Shown piece by piece: positions 46,301-56,566 of a DNA stretch of 64,000 nt. Within the stretch, counting starts at the first letter, position 1, and every line of letters begins with the position of its first letter. The stretch spans positions 1 through 64,000 of the forward strand of contig JAACJP010000013.1 in NCBI GenBank assembly GCA_013368375.1. The letters are read 5' to 3'. The position numbers and the translations under genes were made by a program. The DNA is from Tricholomella constricta. Its lineage: Eukaryota > Basidiomycota > Agaricomycetes > Agaricales > Lyophyllaceae. The notes beneath the pieces were generated by a model that saw nothing but the letters and a program-made list of their open reading frames with translations, was not told the DNA's origin and made no database searches.

Positions 46301-48500
46301 GGACTGGGAAGAGGTTGGCACGACGCCTACGAGTCTCATCGGAGATACTCTTCTCCGTCCAGGGCTGAATGGGAATCGTGAAGTCCCTCCAACGACGAAC
46401 TCGACGATTCCTCGTTCTGAACATACTGATACGGAGAAGACACCCAAAGCGAAGAAAATTATGCCTGCTTCGGACCACAGCGACAATGGCATCTCTTTTT
46501 TCGACGGCTCACCTCTGTCGCCCCCGTCGCGACCTGATCCATTCTCGTCGACTACACCCGATCCATCGTCTTCTCTAAGCGATTACCCGGCCCACTCAAC
46601 TTCGGAGTCGTCGTCCACGACGTCGTCGCAATACTCGTTAGGTGCTCTTGGCCCTCAAGGACCTATATTCCTCGAGAAGATCGACGAAGAGCTAGCGCGG
46701 GGGTCGCGTAGCCGTATATGGGGGACCTTAATAGATGACCCGCCGCGGAAGTTGCTCCTGTCCACCCCCGTCTTTCAGGTCGTAGATCACAACACGCTGA
46801 AAGACCGATTCCTCTTCCTGTTCAGCGATATCCTAGTCATCGCAAAGCCGATCTTCACGGACCCAGAGACGTATGCGGGCAAAGACCGCAAATTCACTGT
46901 TAAGAGCGTCGTAATGCTGAATCAACTCCGCTTCAAGGAAGGGCGGGCGGAAACTGACACCAAAGAGACGAATGGCGCCAAAGCTCGGAACCGCCTCATT
47001 GGATCGTTTATTCACAATTTCTTTAAGGATCCCGAAAATGCCATCAACTCACTATATGTTCGATCTGGTCACGGAGAAGATCCTGTTGCTGCAGGGCAAC
47101 TGTTGTTCAAAACATTGGATTTGGATCGTGTGCGACTAGGAGAATACCTTGCGAGGCGGACGTCGAAGGCGGTTCTCAAAGTCTACTTGGATTCCTTCCA
47201 ATTCTTCGACCTCAGAGTAGACAAGGCATTGCGGGTCTTCCTCCTTTCCATTCATCTCCCAAGAACGAGTTCTCATCATCACAATGGGTTGGAGTACCTC
47301 CTAGAAACTTTCGCCGGCCGTTGGTATGAAGCGAATGCTCGACTCGTGGATTACAACAAAGATCATGCCCATCGCTTTGTGCGCGCTATCGTTCAGTTGA
47401 ATAATTCGCTACACGGAGCAATCGCTGACGAACCTGGCCCTACTGAGACGTCACGACGGGACGTCACCAGCGACGATTTCGTGGTTGCCTTCCGGCGGTA
47501 CGACCAGAAGAGTTCGGTGTCCGATGGACTTCTACGAGACGTGTACGAATCCATTCTCAACGAGAGGCTCTCCCACAGCCCAAGTACCGGCAGTCCCGTG
47601 GAATCCATCGCCATTAAGCGAGCCATCCCTGCGTGTTTAACTTGGAGGATCGACTCAGAACCAATAGTCCTCCGTATACTCCACGCAGATCCCGACCTTA
47701 GCATCGAACTCTATGGACAGGACATGATTTTTGATCCTCCAGTGTTGAACTTTGGGAAGTCGCCCGAGGTCTCGTTCCGTATCAAAGCGGGCTCCCTTGG
47801 CCCCAAATCGATCATCATGCGTCGAGCTGGACCAAATTCGCTCAAGTACACTGGCCTGCCATTGAGCAGTCCTGTACTCGTCGAACGTGCATTCATGCGA
47901 CACACTTTTCAGGTGGCGTTCCAAAATCACGAGGGGTTGAAACGGAGATACATGTTCGGCATGGAAGATTCGGTTGTGCGATATCAATGGGTTGCGCATA
48001 TGCGGAAACAGATTGAAAAAGCCACCGAGGCGTCGAAGTTGGTGATACCTAAATTCAGGCGGGCGGCGGAAGCGTTGGCTTTTAGAGTTCTGCAAGAAAC
48101 TCTGATAGGCTCTCAGCCAGCGTCCGTCAGTGCCGCACATAAAACCTCTCAGCGCACCAATATCTATCCTCTGAATCTCAACGGCGGTTCCCGTTTCCCG
48201 AACGACCGCGGAGCACCTGGGTTCAATGGCGTCCAACTCGCGCCCCTTCACGTTCGTTCAAAGTCTCGCAGCAAAGTTTATCACCGACACGGTGCGGGGA
48301 AGAACGAATTGGACCTCAGTCAACCGATAAGCCATCGTAGGTCGCATGACGAGGACAGCGAAAGGGCAGACGCGTCGACAGGTCCTTTGTGGTCTTTCGA
48401 AGAGCTAAAGATGCTCTGTGCGCAGAACGGAACCATCGCATCCCTATTCTCGTATCTGCAAGCCTCGTCCTCTGAGCAAGGAGACGTCAGCAGCTCATAG
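43392..48500 (+). CDS. large Sec7-domain (ARF-GEF-like) protein
   Basis: An almost uninterrupted frame of 1,702 codons. Residues ~80-120 are a Glu/Ala repeat, and ~120-1090 are Ser/Pro-rich and probably disordered. A PH-like stretch (WGTLIDDPPRKLLLSTPVFQ, FLFLFSDILVIAKP) is at ~1110-1160. A Sec7 domain at ~1205-1345 has ALRVFLLSIHLPRTSSHHH, LETFAGRWYEAN and VQLNNSLHG, and a second PH-like region runs to ~1550. Sec7 domains load GTP on ARF GTPases. The loop that normally reads LPGE with the catalytic glutamate reads LPRT here. A 51-bp GT-AG segment (45022-45072) is in frame without stops and is probably an intron; removing it gives 1,685 residues. It is otherwise intronless, unlike its neighbours. 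Confidence 0.85.
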   Translation: MDHAQQPSRAEQRMAAVAKLKRAASLPRMKDGRRPPMHTDAVSEGEKAQCGDDAKGDASPPQKLEDADEDTVEPDAQVEIQAAAVEVEAEAEAVIEAEIEAEIEAEAGVEAEAEVQEAERTVLPTPAARTKRRSRSRSRSRGSKDLRGKARATQSPTPTPPAAGDSSQDEAPFPPPLNLTALTPLMSPIPSHILELQRSRLLRSPTPTSADPSMLNSGILPHSPVLLPTLEALSRGLLRSNSAGGSNAAGRMMALHKLTGGTESYDPSGSSSPIPSPFGKLSRSNTVTGGERTAARQLMLSRLGGRIGKETDGEQASGGEERSAPSPTPKRRRRRSRRGSQSANTGVSDSEFLSTSPSTPTLPSAPLPSTFDTLSDLLLRSRSVTPFQLANPPSHEVEEAPEPPQPEPVQEPERHEPTRRRSVVIEEDEDDLPQRTYPGFPGAPPHYIPALRLPHASDAPPNGSLDSASPSAVSVPVYLSQRALQRSPHGNDVFPRSPYATPLKEVLTRDDDEEQVLYQPDTFRPRTPYEDNFEREISWIASPGNFSSLLRYVFVLTEFSVPELDIRMPIHDEEEYEENHDRDEEEYRDLEEPPMSPRSSNDFSPHEQEAYDDTSPRVSSSSKSVVVESETSPAGSPSHVSLATSAAAPSQTASVTPASDESTSPPTYPMRLSVASRSPMYGEFPDWDDRTGIPDSNAKRNGDSPSTWEKVKSTFSRAGSSAGRRSRTNSIVTRERRDRADSINRESGASLNSAKTDKVDPFAQQQSQQPLMLSSSASASISSLAPLAPGRGGPSPIPPMTPANKSKYQHAKLFPFGMTTAPEEQRNRIPSASASSPDIVMQSSSNEEDLPPLSATTPGHTPEMARERKLSHQTSDTHLVTRLNAPVASSSHLDTLPRSPSQIGGSYKLPMTLPGVKQWLSKNKKLFSSAPSPSPSSTPTPVAELRPHTPSQTHLTPDAIQRMESEQLGTDWEEVGTTPTSLIGDTLLRPGLNGNREVPPTTNSTIPRSEHTDTEKTPKAKKIMPASDHSDNGISFFDGSPLSPPSRPDPFSSTTPDPSSSLSDYPAHSTSESSSTTSSQYSLGALGPQGPIFLEKIDEELARGSRSRIWGTLIDDPPRKLLLSTPVFQVVDHNTLKDRFLFLFSDILVIAKPIFTDPETYAGKDRKFTVKSVVMLNQLRFKEGRAETDTKETNGAKARNRLIGSFIHNFFKDPENAINSLYVRSGHGEDPVAAGQLLFKTLDLDRVRLGEYLARRTSKAVLKVYLDSFQFFDLRVDKALRVFLLSIHLPRTSSHHHNGLEYLLETFAGRWYEANARLVDYNKDHAHRFVRAIVQLNNSLHGAIADEPGPTETSRRDVTSDDFVVAFRRYDQKSSVSDGLLRDVYESILNERLSHSPSTGSPVESIAIKRAIPACLTWRIDSEPIVLRILHADPDLSIELYGQDMIFDPPVLNFGKSPEVSFRIKAGSLGPKSIIMRRAGPNSLKYTGLPLSSPVLVERAFMRHTFQVAFQNHEGLKRRYMFGMEDSVVRYQWVAHMRKQIEKATEASKLVIPKFRRAAEALAFRVLQETLIGSQPASVSAAHKTSQRTNIYPLNLNGGSRFPNDRGAPGFNGVQLAPLHVRSKSRSKVYHRHGAGKNELDLSQPISHRRSHDEDSERADASTGPLWSFEELKMLCAQNGTIASLFSYLQASSSEQGDVSSS
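45022..45072 (+). other. probable in-frame, stop-free intron in the Sec7 gene
   Basis: Begins gtaatt, ends ttttcag, 51 bp, a multiple of three without stop codons. Its translation (GNFSSLLRYVFVL...) is hydrophobic and unlike the polar sequence around it, while removal joins ASP to VPELDIRMP smoothly. Retained or spliced, the frame survives. Confidence 0.65.
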
Positions 48501-48859
48501 CGTTGTCTGTGGTTTGGTGAGTTACGCTCACCGATATGTTTGCTTTTAAGGCTGATCTCGAAGCGATTAGGGTTCACACGTCTTTCCCTCCTTTACCTAC
48601 CTGTGTTGCTGCTTCTCCATATTTACGGATGGACCGTCCTTTCATTAATCTGACGTTTATTTTTCTGTACAAGTACTACTTAGTATGAATGATGATTTGA
48701 TATTATATGTGACCGTGATGGTGTGACGATGTTGCCTCGCCACGGTCTCTTCAGTTTTCTCAATCTCCGTCAATGCGTTCACTGAGTTGATCAATCTCTA
48801 TCCCACTGTCATATCATTTGCCTGCCTTATCTTCCAGGCCTCACTGACCCCTCAAGCAC
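48501..48859. other. intergenic, CK2 promoter region
   Basis: Between the Sec7 stop and the CK2 alpha start. Pyrimidine-rich with no clear TATA box, repeat or RNA gene. Confidence 0.4.
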
Positions 48860-50312
48860 ATGGCGCGTGTCTATGCCGACGTTAACGCGACCCTCGGCCA
48901 GTCCTGGTACGATTATGGTCAGTGGCGTGCCGTTCTTTGTGCCTTCATGCACCTTAGGATCTCGACCTTTCAGACAACTTCCGGATTGATTGGAGTCCGC
49001 CAGAACGCTATGAGATTGTCCGACGCGTCGGTGGTGGGAAGTACTCGGAGGTATGCAGTGCATTACCACTGGCGCCATTAAATATGAATAATTTCTGAAT
49101 CTAGGTGTTCGAGGGTGTTGACATGGTCAATCACGACCAATGTATCATAAAGGTCTTAAAGCCTGTAGCCGCCAAAAAAGTCAAACGTGAAATCAAGGTC
49201 CTCCGGAACCTGACTGGTGGGCCAAACGTGGTTGCCCTGCTTGACGTCGTTCTTGATTGTGAGTTACATTTCTCACGTAATCCGTTGCGTGGCTTGCTTC
49301 ATGTCTATCTGTTCCAGCTTCCGGCCGGTATCATAGCCTAATAATGGAGTATGTCGACAACCTAGAGTGGAAACACCTCTTTCCTCGTTTAACGGAATCC
49401 GATATCAAACACTATACCTTTCAACTATTGAAGGTACGTCCCCTGCCCCTCGGCCAACTCCATCGTTCCCAAATAAATGCTGTAGGCTCTTGATTTTGTT
49501 CACTCCCACGGCATCATGCATCGAGATGTTAAGCCTGGTAATGTGATGGTCGATTATCAGCATCGAAAGGTACAGAACCACCCCCTTGATACTTTCAATG
49601 TTGATCTCATAATATGCAGCTTAGATTGATTGACTGGGGGTTGGCGGAATTCTATCATCCGGGTACAGATTACCACATTCGTGTTGGCTCAAGATACTAC
49701 AAAGCCCCTGAGCTATTAGTTGGTTACAAGCAGTATGACTATAGCCTCGATATGTGGAGTGTCGGGTGCATGTTTGCTTCCATGGTGCGTGTAGCTTATC
49801 TTATCCCTTTACATTCAACTCAGTCGCGGTAGACATTTCGACGGGAACATTTCTTCCGCGGGTCAGATAACAACGACCAACTGCTCAGGATTCTAAAGAC
49901 TCTTGGAACAGAGCAATTTGACGTGTACTTGAGAAAGTACAGCATACATTTCGAGACGGACCTGGAGTCCTTGCTCACGAAGTCAGCTACATTTTCCGAA
50001 GATGTTTCTGACGCCACTGAAGTTATCACCAGTTACACGAAGCTGCCTTGGTCGCGTTTCATCACTGTCGACAACCAGCATCTGGCTTCTTCTGAAGCCA
50101 TGGATCTCCTTGACAAGTTATTAAAGTATGACCATCAGGAACGACTCACTGCACGCGAAGCCCAGGCCCATGTGTTTTTCAGTATGTCCTTTCGCAGTGC
50201 TACTCTGAGGCCCCTTAGCCTGACGCCCTGCATCGCCGCAGACTCGGTGCGCCTCGAGGCGACGTCGACTAAGGTGGAATCCATCACTGATTCCGGATTT
50301 TCCTCCACGTGA
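48860..50312 (+). CDS. divergent casein kinase 2 catalytic subunit
   Basis: Eight exons (48860-48917, 48974-49050, 49105-49258, 49318-49433, 49486-49569, 49620-49784, 49833-50181, 50242-50312) give 357 residues. It has CK2-alpha hallmarks: [16 protein letters not shown] glycine loop, [18 protein letters not shown] basic cluster, [11 protein letters not shown] catalytic loop, [14 protein letters not shown] (DWG in place of DFG, a CK2 trait), [17 protein letters not shown] and [18 protein letters not shown]. Differences from typical CK2 alpha include HRDVKPGN for [18 protein letters not shown] for SRYFKGPELL, and an insertion of about 16 residues before the PWSRF segment. Probably a second, fast-evolving CK2 alpha rather than the main one. 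All catalytic residues are retained, so activity is expected. Confidence 0.92.
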
Positions 50313-50777
50313 TCCTATTCCCGATGCTCGATGTATCCACCAAACCTCTATTTAAAGGCCCGTACTTACATAGCAGCGATGCAGGACGCTTTGTGTTTAT
50401 AGTCATTGGTCTAGTGACAATACGCTCTATGTTGTGCAACAGTATTATACCACCTATTTTATCAGTTCTTTTGTGTGGCACTTGATCTCATGTGCAACGA
50501 TGAACTTTGAAACGTGTTTCCCTTGCTGCAGTGCTCACGCGTCACGATGTAGGGTGTGTTGTATCAAGTGGCAGCCAAATACGTATTTCACCGTTGATAG
50601 GAGGGGCACGGGGCGTCTTGCGTGGCTATCACGCTGATTCAACGCGTCAACATGCTGCAATGAACCGAAGCACATATATTTCCGTGGTCAAGCAATGAAT
50701 GTCCCTATCGAATCAAGGGCCACACAGAGTAACGATCTATCTACCTTCCTCGCGTCCTGGGTAACACACTGCTTTCC
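50313..50777. other. intergenic, nothing recognised
   Basis: 465 bp between the CK2 stop and the next start. Short overlapping plus frames only; no motif or repeat that I can support. Confidence 0.4.
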
Positions 50778-51701
50778 ATGGCCACTTTACACCCCCGCAC
50801 GCATAATAACCGTCCCTGCTATATCCACCGTTCACAGACGAATTTTCCGGCACACACCGCCTCCAGTCAGCGCATGCATCACCGTTCTGCGACTTACCAC
50901 GGCGACAAGGACGAGGCACCTTGGCAGCACATGGCACACACATATACATGGGTCGTCGAGCACGAGTACATTACACTCGACAAGCGCGATAGGAAGACCG
51001 AGCAGTGGATCCTGGAGCAGCAGATGCTCTTGGCGGCGGAAGGTGGTGAGCGGCGTCCGGTGCGAGGGCCTGGTGCCCAGCAAAAGATATGGGAGGAGAT
51101 GGTGTACTCCTACGAGATTGAAGCCGAGCGGTGGATGAGGCACGAGGAGGAGGCGAGACGACAAGCTGCCGAACGAGACAGGAAAGCGAGGCTCGTTGAG
51201 GAGGAGATCCGGAGGATAGAGGCGAAAGTTCGGTACAAGCGAGAAGCGGAATGCCGAAAAATCGCTGAGGAGAAGCAGAGGACGTACGAAGAGTTCAAGG
51301 AGCGCGAGAGGCGGAACCGACTCAAGGCTGAAAAGCTCACGGTCGACGCATGGCGCGAACACGAAGAACGATGGGCCAGCCTTGCAACGTCCTCAGAGCC
51401 CTTGGCGTTTTCGGACATCCCATGGCCAGTCGCATTGCAGCCTGCGTCGGCAGGTGATATGAAGCCCGCTGCCATCATGCAGTTCCTCTTGTCTCATCTA
51501 CACTCCGAAAACCAGACGCGGAAGGAGAGGATCCGCAGCGCTCAACTGCGGTGGCACCCAGATAGGTTCCAGCGGGTTTTAGGCAGGGTAAAGGACAAGG
51601 ACAAGGCCCAAGTTGAAGAGGGCGTCGGGATTGTTGCGAGGTGTTTGAATGACATGATGGCACAAGAAACAGCTACGGCGCGACAGGTGAAGACGCTCTA
51701 G
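50778..51701 (+). CDS. coiled-coil protein with C-terminal HPD motif, NFKBIL1-like
   Basis: A single-exon frame of 307 residues. A long charged helix (about 100-210; ERDRKARLVEEEIRRIEAKVRY, RERRNRLKAEKL) precedes PLAFSDIPWPV and the end segment RKERIRSAQLRWHPDRFQRVLG. HPD within a helix-turn-helix recalls a degenerate J domain. The same RWHPDRF end is found in NFKBIL1, a nuclear protein linked to mRNA processing in animals, but the ankyrin repeats of that protein are absent. The first 50 residues are less conserved-looking, so the true start could be a later ATG (for example MHHRSATYHGD, near 50874). Function in fungi is unknown. Confidence 0.75.
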   Translation: MATLHPRTHNNRPCYIHRSQTNFPAHTASSQRMHHRSATYHGDKDEAPWQHMAHTYTWVVEHEYITLDKRDRKTEQWILEQQMLLAAEGGERRPVRGPGAQQKIWEEMVYSYEIEAERWMRHEEEARRQAAERDRKARLVEEEIRRIEAKVRYKREAECRKIAEEKQRTYEEFKERERRNRLKAEKLTVDAWREHEERWASLATSSEPLAFSDIPWPVALQPASAGDMKPAAIMQFLLSHLHSENQTRKERIRSAQLRWHPDRFQRVLGRVKDKDKAQVEEGVGIVARCLNDMMAQETATARQVKTL

Positions 51702-51978
51702 TGGCTCGCAGAAGTGCCTTTCTAACAGATTCAAGCAGAAGCGCCCAGTCTTGTAGTAACTTAAGAGCCCCTGGGCCTATTTAAAGTGGGAGGCGTATTT
51801 CCAGAGGGCCAGGAGCACCGCAACGAATGTAGAGTATCATTATGTAGTAGTATAAGTAACTTGTATTTCTGTCGACGTCTATTTGATTCCAAAGCCGCTG
51901 CTGACACATCCTTTACTCAGCGCAAATATTTCGCGGCAGTCCCGATCCTGTTCTGCTTGTCTTCCCTCCCCGTCCAAC

Positions 51979-52836
51979 ATGTTCTCCCGTTTCACGCGTC
52001 TTCCTCTTCGGAGATGTCTTCACACGCTCCCTTCCCGCCCCACCCAATCGTTTAATCGAATTGGTCTTACGGTGGGCGCGTCGGCAGCCGCCGCTGCAAC
52101 GTATCTGGCCTGGCGTTTGACTTCCGACAGTCATTCCATAGCCCTCGATAGCGCAACAAAATTCCCTGGTGAGTCCCAATATGCCAATAGAAAGCTTGCC
52201 TTTCTCTAAGCTCATACCTGATGGCAGCTGTCCAACAGCCCTCTGTGTCATCACCATCCGAACCTATACTCCGCCCTTCATCCTTAGAGCCTGAGACTCC
52301 CGCCATAGAGCCCACATTAGAAACAGGAGCCACACCTCAAACTGCTGATCCATCGGATGACACTGCGGAAACGAGCCCGACGAATGCCGACGGAGAGTCA
52401 TCGCCAGACGACGCTGGCTCAGGCGGCGCTTTCAACCCCGTGACTGGTGAAATCAACTGGGATTGCCCATGCCTGGGAGGTATGGCCCACGGTCCTTGTG
52501 GCCCACAATTCCGGGAGGCATTCTCTTGCTTTGTCTTTTCGGAGGAGGAGCCGAAGGGCATCAACTGTGTCGAAAAATTCAAGGCCATGCAGGATTGCTT
52601 TAGAGAACATCCCGACGTTTACGGCGATGGTATGTGCCTGTGTCGTCCTTGCGGCATCGCTTTAATTGACGTTTTCAGAAATTATGGATGACGACGATGA
52701 CGACGAACCCGCACCGGCGCCCACAGCGACTGAGGAAGCTGTTTTGGCATCCTCAAACCCTGACAGCAACGAGACCAACGCTGAGCCCGCCCCGCAGGCT
52801 ACCCAGCCGAAACCTCGGAAGCAGCCACCCTTCTAG
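51979..52836 (+). CDS. MIA40: mitochondrial import oxidoreductase MIA40
   Basis: Three exons (51979-52168, 52228-52629, 52679-52836) give 249 residues. The order is an Arg-rich presequence, a membrane anchor ([16 protein letters not shown]), a disordered linker, then the core [17 protein letters not shown] with the redox CPC pair and two CX9C pairs ([22 protein letters not shown]), and an acidic tail. MIA40 oxidises and traps small cysteine-motif proteins in the intermembrane space and passes electrons to Erv1. N-terminal anchoring is the fungal arrangement. Two possible clients of the same fold class are encoded in this window (5649-5902 and 56567-57061). Confidence 0.95.
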
Positions 52837-53019
52837 ACGCCCGCTTGAAGGCCTCCGACCCACACCCGCACTTCAGAGAAGTACCCCCACTCCGATATTA
52901 CCCCCTCCACCAAGGTGGTTATTTAATATCATTATAAACTTGGAAAATCATACATCCATCAGTACACGAGAGGATTACATGCAAGCAAGAAACAACAAAA
53001 CAACTCTTGAAATACAGCG

Positions 53020-56000
53020 CTAGTCCATTCTAAATCTTTTCTCAATGACGCGGTCCTTGACCTTGTAGCCATTCGTAGCGAAGAGTTTCGATCGCAAGAA
53101 AGGCGCGATATCGAAGATGTCGTGTTCCTTTGCCTATAGGAGATATACATAAGTGAAACTGACTTCCGACATACTCGAATCGACCGTACCCTTTCTTCAA
53201 GTTCGGACAGTTTCACAGTCACCAGTTCCGGTTGCTCGTGTCTCTGCAGTTGATGGAATCTGGCCTTGTCCTTGACGATACCCCCGAGTAAGAATGCGAG
53301 CAGTTCTTCGTGGTCTTTGGACTGGGTAAGATACTTGCGGAATCCCTATCACCAACCCATGAGCACCTCGGATCGGGAAATTAGGAAGGCACACCGACCC
53401 TTTGCAAAGTTTTCTTGATGCTCATCTTCTGAGCGCTAACGAAGCTCCCTACGGCCACCTCAATCGCCAGGTCAATGTCGTCCGCACGCACATACTCCCG
53501 GAGTGCCATCTTCGCGCTCGCCTCTGCCATTCGAATCATGCTCTCCAGATGGCGCACTGTGATCGGATACGAGCCGGTGGCCATCGACTCGCGCCGAAGA
53601 TCTGCAAAGAGTCGCGAAAGTTTCTCCTGGTCGAGGTCGTACAGCTTGGGTCGGATCTTTTCTCGCGCATACATTATGTACTTGCGGAGTACATCCTGGG
53701 GAATGATCTGCGGGTCAGAGAAAGGAGGAACGCGTTGATATAATGAGCTATGGTCATAAGGGTAGAAGGAACGCGGCCGCATACATCCTGATCCAATGAA
53801 GTCCCAACATCCATCTCCTCCGTCTCCTTGTCGAACTTGGGGTGGCTCCGTAGATGACTCCCCACCACGAAGCGTGCCAACAGCTCATCCATGACAGGGT
53901 CCACGGTGTCCTTCACCACGCACAGCACATCAAAACGCGACAGGATAGGCTCGGTCAGCTCAACGTTTTGCTGGAAGGGAATTGTCGGATTGTATCGTCC
54001 ACGGATAGGATTGGCCGCGGCGATGATGGCGCAGCGCGCCTGCAGTGTCGTCACAATACCTGCTTTGGAGATGGAAATGGACTGCTGCTCCATCGCCTCA
54101 TGGATGGACGTTCGGTCCGCGTCGTTCATCTTGTCGAACTCGTCAATCATGCAGGTGCCTTTGTCTGCCAGGACCAATGCCCCGCCTTCGAGTGTCCATT
54201 CCCGCGTGATCGGGTCCTTGCGCACGCTAGCGGTAAGACCGACGGCGGACGCGCCTTGGCCGGTGGCGAAGACGGAGCGATGAGCGGTCTTCTCAACATA
54301 TTTCAGGAACTGGGATTTCGCTGTTCCCGGGTCTCCGAGAAGCAGGACGTTGATATCACCACGGATTCGGTGTTTGTGGTTGATGTCCTTGGGAACGCCT
54401 CCGAAGAGAGAGAGTGCGATGGCTGTCTTGATGTCTTCATGGCCATAGATCGAGGGTGCAATGGACTTAATGATACGCTTACGAATGCGTTCATCGCGAG
54501 CAAGATTCCGCATCTCTTTCTCGTCTTCCTCGGTAAGACGAAACGCAGCGAAAAGATCTTCCTTCTTGTTGACGTGGTTCGCTTCGATGATAGTGGAGAA
54601 GACTGGAAATCCATTCTTAGAGTTAAGAGATGCGTCAAAGTTGTTGCGATAAACGCCCGTAATTTCCTGCAAGGGGTAAGTCATGCGATGGAAGACAGTA
54701 AGCATTCTCAAGCACATACGACTTCTTCCCCAGGTTTTGCACTATCAATTAGATCCCAAAGGAGAATGACTTCGCGATGTCTAGGTAGGCGACCTGCGGG
54801 TACAGACCCGGGAGACTCCTGCAGCCTCATTTTCTGATAATTGCGGTAAACGGTCTAATGTGATACGTCAGCAAGTGGTGAATGTGTATGCAAACATAGC
54901 GGAATACATGCCTGCTCAGAGTTAACCGGGAAAGGGCCCTTGCTCTCGCAATTGGCGCAATAACTGATTTTTACTTCTCGTGTCGCGTCTTGGTAGAAAG
55001 GCCCAAGAACGGCGCCGCATTTTCGGCAATCGAACTTGACGTACTTCAGCTGAGGAAAAACGCCACTTCGACGCGTCACGACGCCCGAAACGCGGACAAG
55101 ATTGTTAAGATTCGCTCGGCGGAGGTCACGCAGAGATAGACTAAGGGGAAGATCAGCGATTCGGACGTGGACCTCGGAATGGATTCGCTTGTAGGAAGGA
55201 TAATAAACGAGAATGGCATTGAGCGCCACTTCGTCGAAAATTTCCAGCATTGCCGTTGGCGCGTTGGTGAGGAAGTAGGCCAAGATGGGTTTGGAAAGAG
55301 CCAAGTGGAGGTAGGACACTTCGAGGGACTCGGAGTTGGCTATTGAATCGTGAATTAGGCGGAGCTGTATGACGATGACTGAGAAAAGACTAACTTTCAC
55401 CGAGGTTGCGGATACGTTGGCCATAGACAGAGGCACCGTTTTCGTCAACGTATGTCATGAGGAACTGGCGAAAATGCCTGACGATAGAACGCCGGACGCG
55501 CTCATTCGCGATCCATTCCACGATTGACTTGGCCTTAATATCACTAAGTTGTTCCAAAGGGAGTTCCTGTATGCATGCAAAAAGGTCAGGGCCGTTGACG
55601 CGAGTGTGGAAGGTTCCTGACGTCTTCGACACCATCCATATCATCAAGATCACGTCGTTCATCGTATGCTCTCCGCGTCCGGTGCTTCATACGGGAAAGC
55701 CCAAGCCCGTCATTCATCCCATCGTCTTCATCCATATCATCATCGCTTCCAAGGAAGGCAGGAGCACGACTGCGACGTGCCGCGCGTGCACCTCGCTTCC
55801 CAGTCCGCTCCTGGCGGTCTCGACGCGCCATTTTCAAATCAGCGGCGCGACGAGCTTCAGGCGTGAGCTCGTCTGCATCGTCATCGTCGTTGATCCCAGC
55901 ATCTGAATACCTATCGAGAAGCTCATTTGGGGCATAATCTCTGTTGCAGGAATTAGTAGTGCCATCAGGTCAAAAGAACAAGAGATACACGTACTGTTCA

Positions 56001-56293
56001 AGGTTGTTGGCAAAGAGGTCCTCTCCTTCCTCTTCCTCCTCCTCGTCGTCGACATCTCGTATCGCGTCACGATCGTCCAGGCTGTCGTCTGTATCTGAAA
56101 ATGGGGCAGGTGGGGATGATGGGGGTAATGATGAGTCGGAATCGCGACGTGTATGGCTGGGTCGTGCGTGTGGGGACGAGCCAAGGGTCGGAGAGGCGGA
56201 TCTCTGGCGCTTTGAGCCTCGCGGAACGTTAGACTGGTAGAATAGGACCTGGTGAGCTTCACGCGGAAAAAGGAAAGAAGAATCACGTACCAT
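53020..56293 (-). CDS. MCM2: replicative helicase subunit MCM2
   Basis: Ten exons give 918 residues. The first coding exon appears to be just the ATG (56291-56293), followed by a GT-AG intron to 56234; exon 2 then reads [15 protein letters not shown]. An acidic Ser-rich N-tail with a nuclear-type basic patch and histone-binding character precedes a zinc motif (CRKCG ... CANC, ~350-375), Walker A GDPGTAKS (~543), Walker [12 protein letters not shown] (~606) and the arginine finger SRFDVL (~673), then a winged-helix tail. [17 protein letters not shown] identifies MCM2 among MCM2-7. The intron 54855-54911 starts gcatgt and must be GC-AG, as no GT site keeps frame. MluI-box motifs lie just upstream. 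Confidence 0.95.
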
Positions 56294-56316
56294 TGTGGAG
56301 GTGGAGGTGGTGCAGG

Positions 56317-56333
56317 ACGCGACTCGAACGCGT
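56317..56333. promoter_or_regulatory. MluI cell-cycle boxes upstream of MCM2
   Basis: ACGCGT at 56328-56333 and a near match ACGCGA at 56317-56322, 24-40 bp before the MCM2 start codon. ACGCGT is the known binding core of the MBF (Mbp1/Swi6) factor that drives G1/S genes, including MCM and other replication genes, in yeasts. Motif is direct; use in this organism is inferred. Confidence 0.55.
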
Positions 56334-56566
56334 CCCAAATCTCTTTAGCTGAGTTTCAAAGCGTGATTTTTATTAATTTTCCATTTGTTTTTCATTATGT
56401 AGCTTTTCTTATTAGCAGCTTGGTAGCCGCAGCACTCGTCAGTCTACTTTTCTAATATGGTATTATTTACAGCAACATGATCCCCCTTCCTTCTTTCCAA
56501 TTGAGCCAGGCCATACATTACCAATCTATAGTACCTTGAGTGGACCCATTGAATGTTCAGCTCTAC

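Noticed and set aside
53854..54837. 327-codon plus ORF across MCM2
   Set aside because: It is antisense to the MCM2 ATPase exon, whose Walker motifs are unambiguous.
56308..56340. tRNA T-arm-like hairpin (minus strand, loop TTCGAGT with ACGCG stem)
   Set aside because: No matching acceptor, D-arm or anticodon arm could be placed upstream, and the site coincides with the MluI boxes ahead of MCM2.
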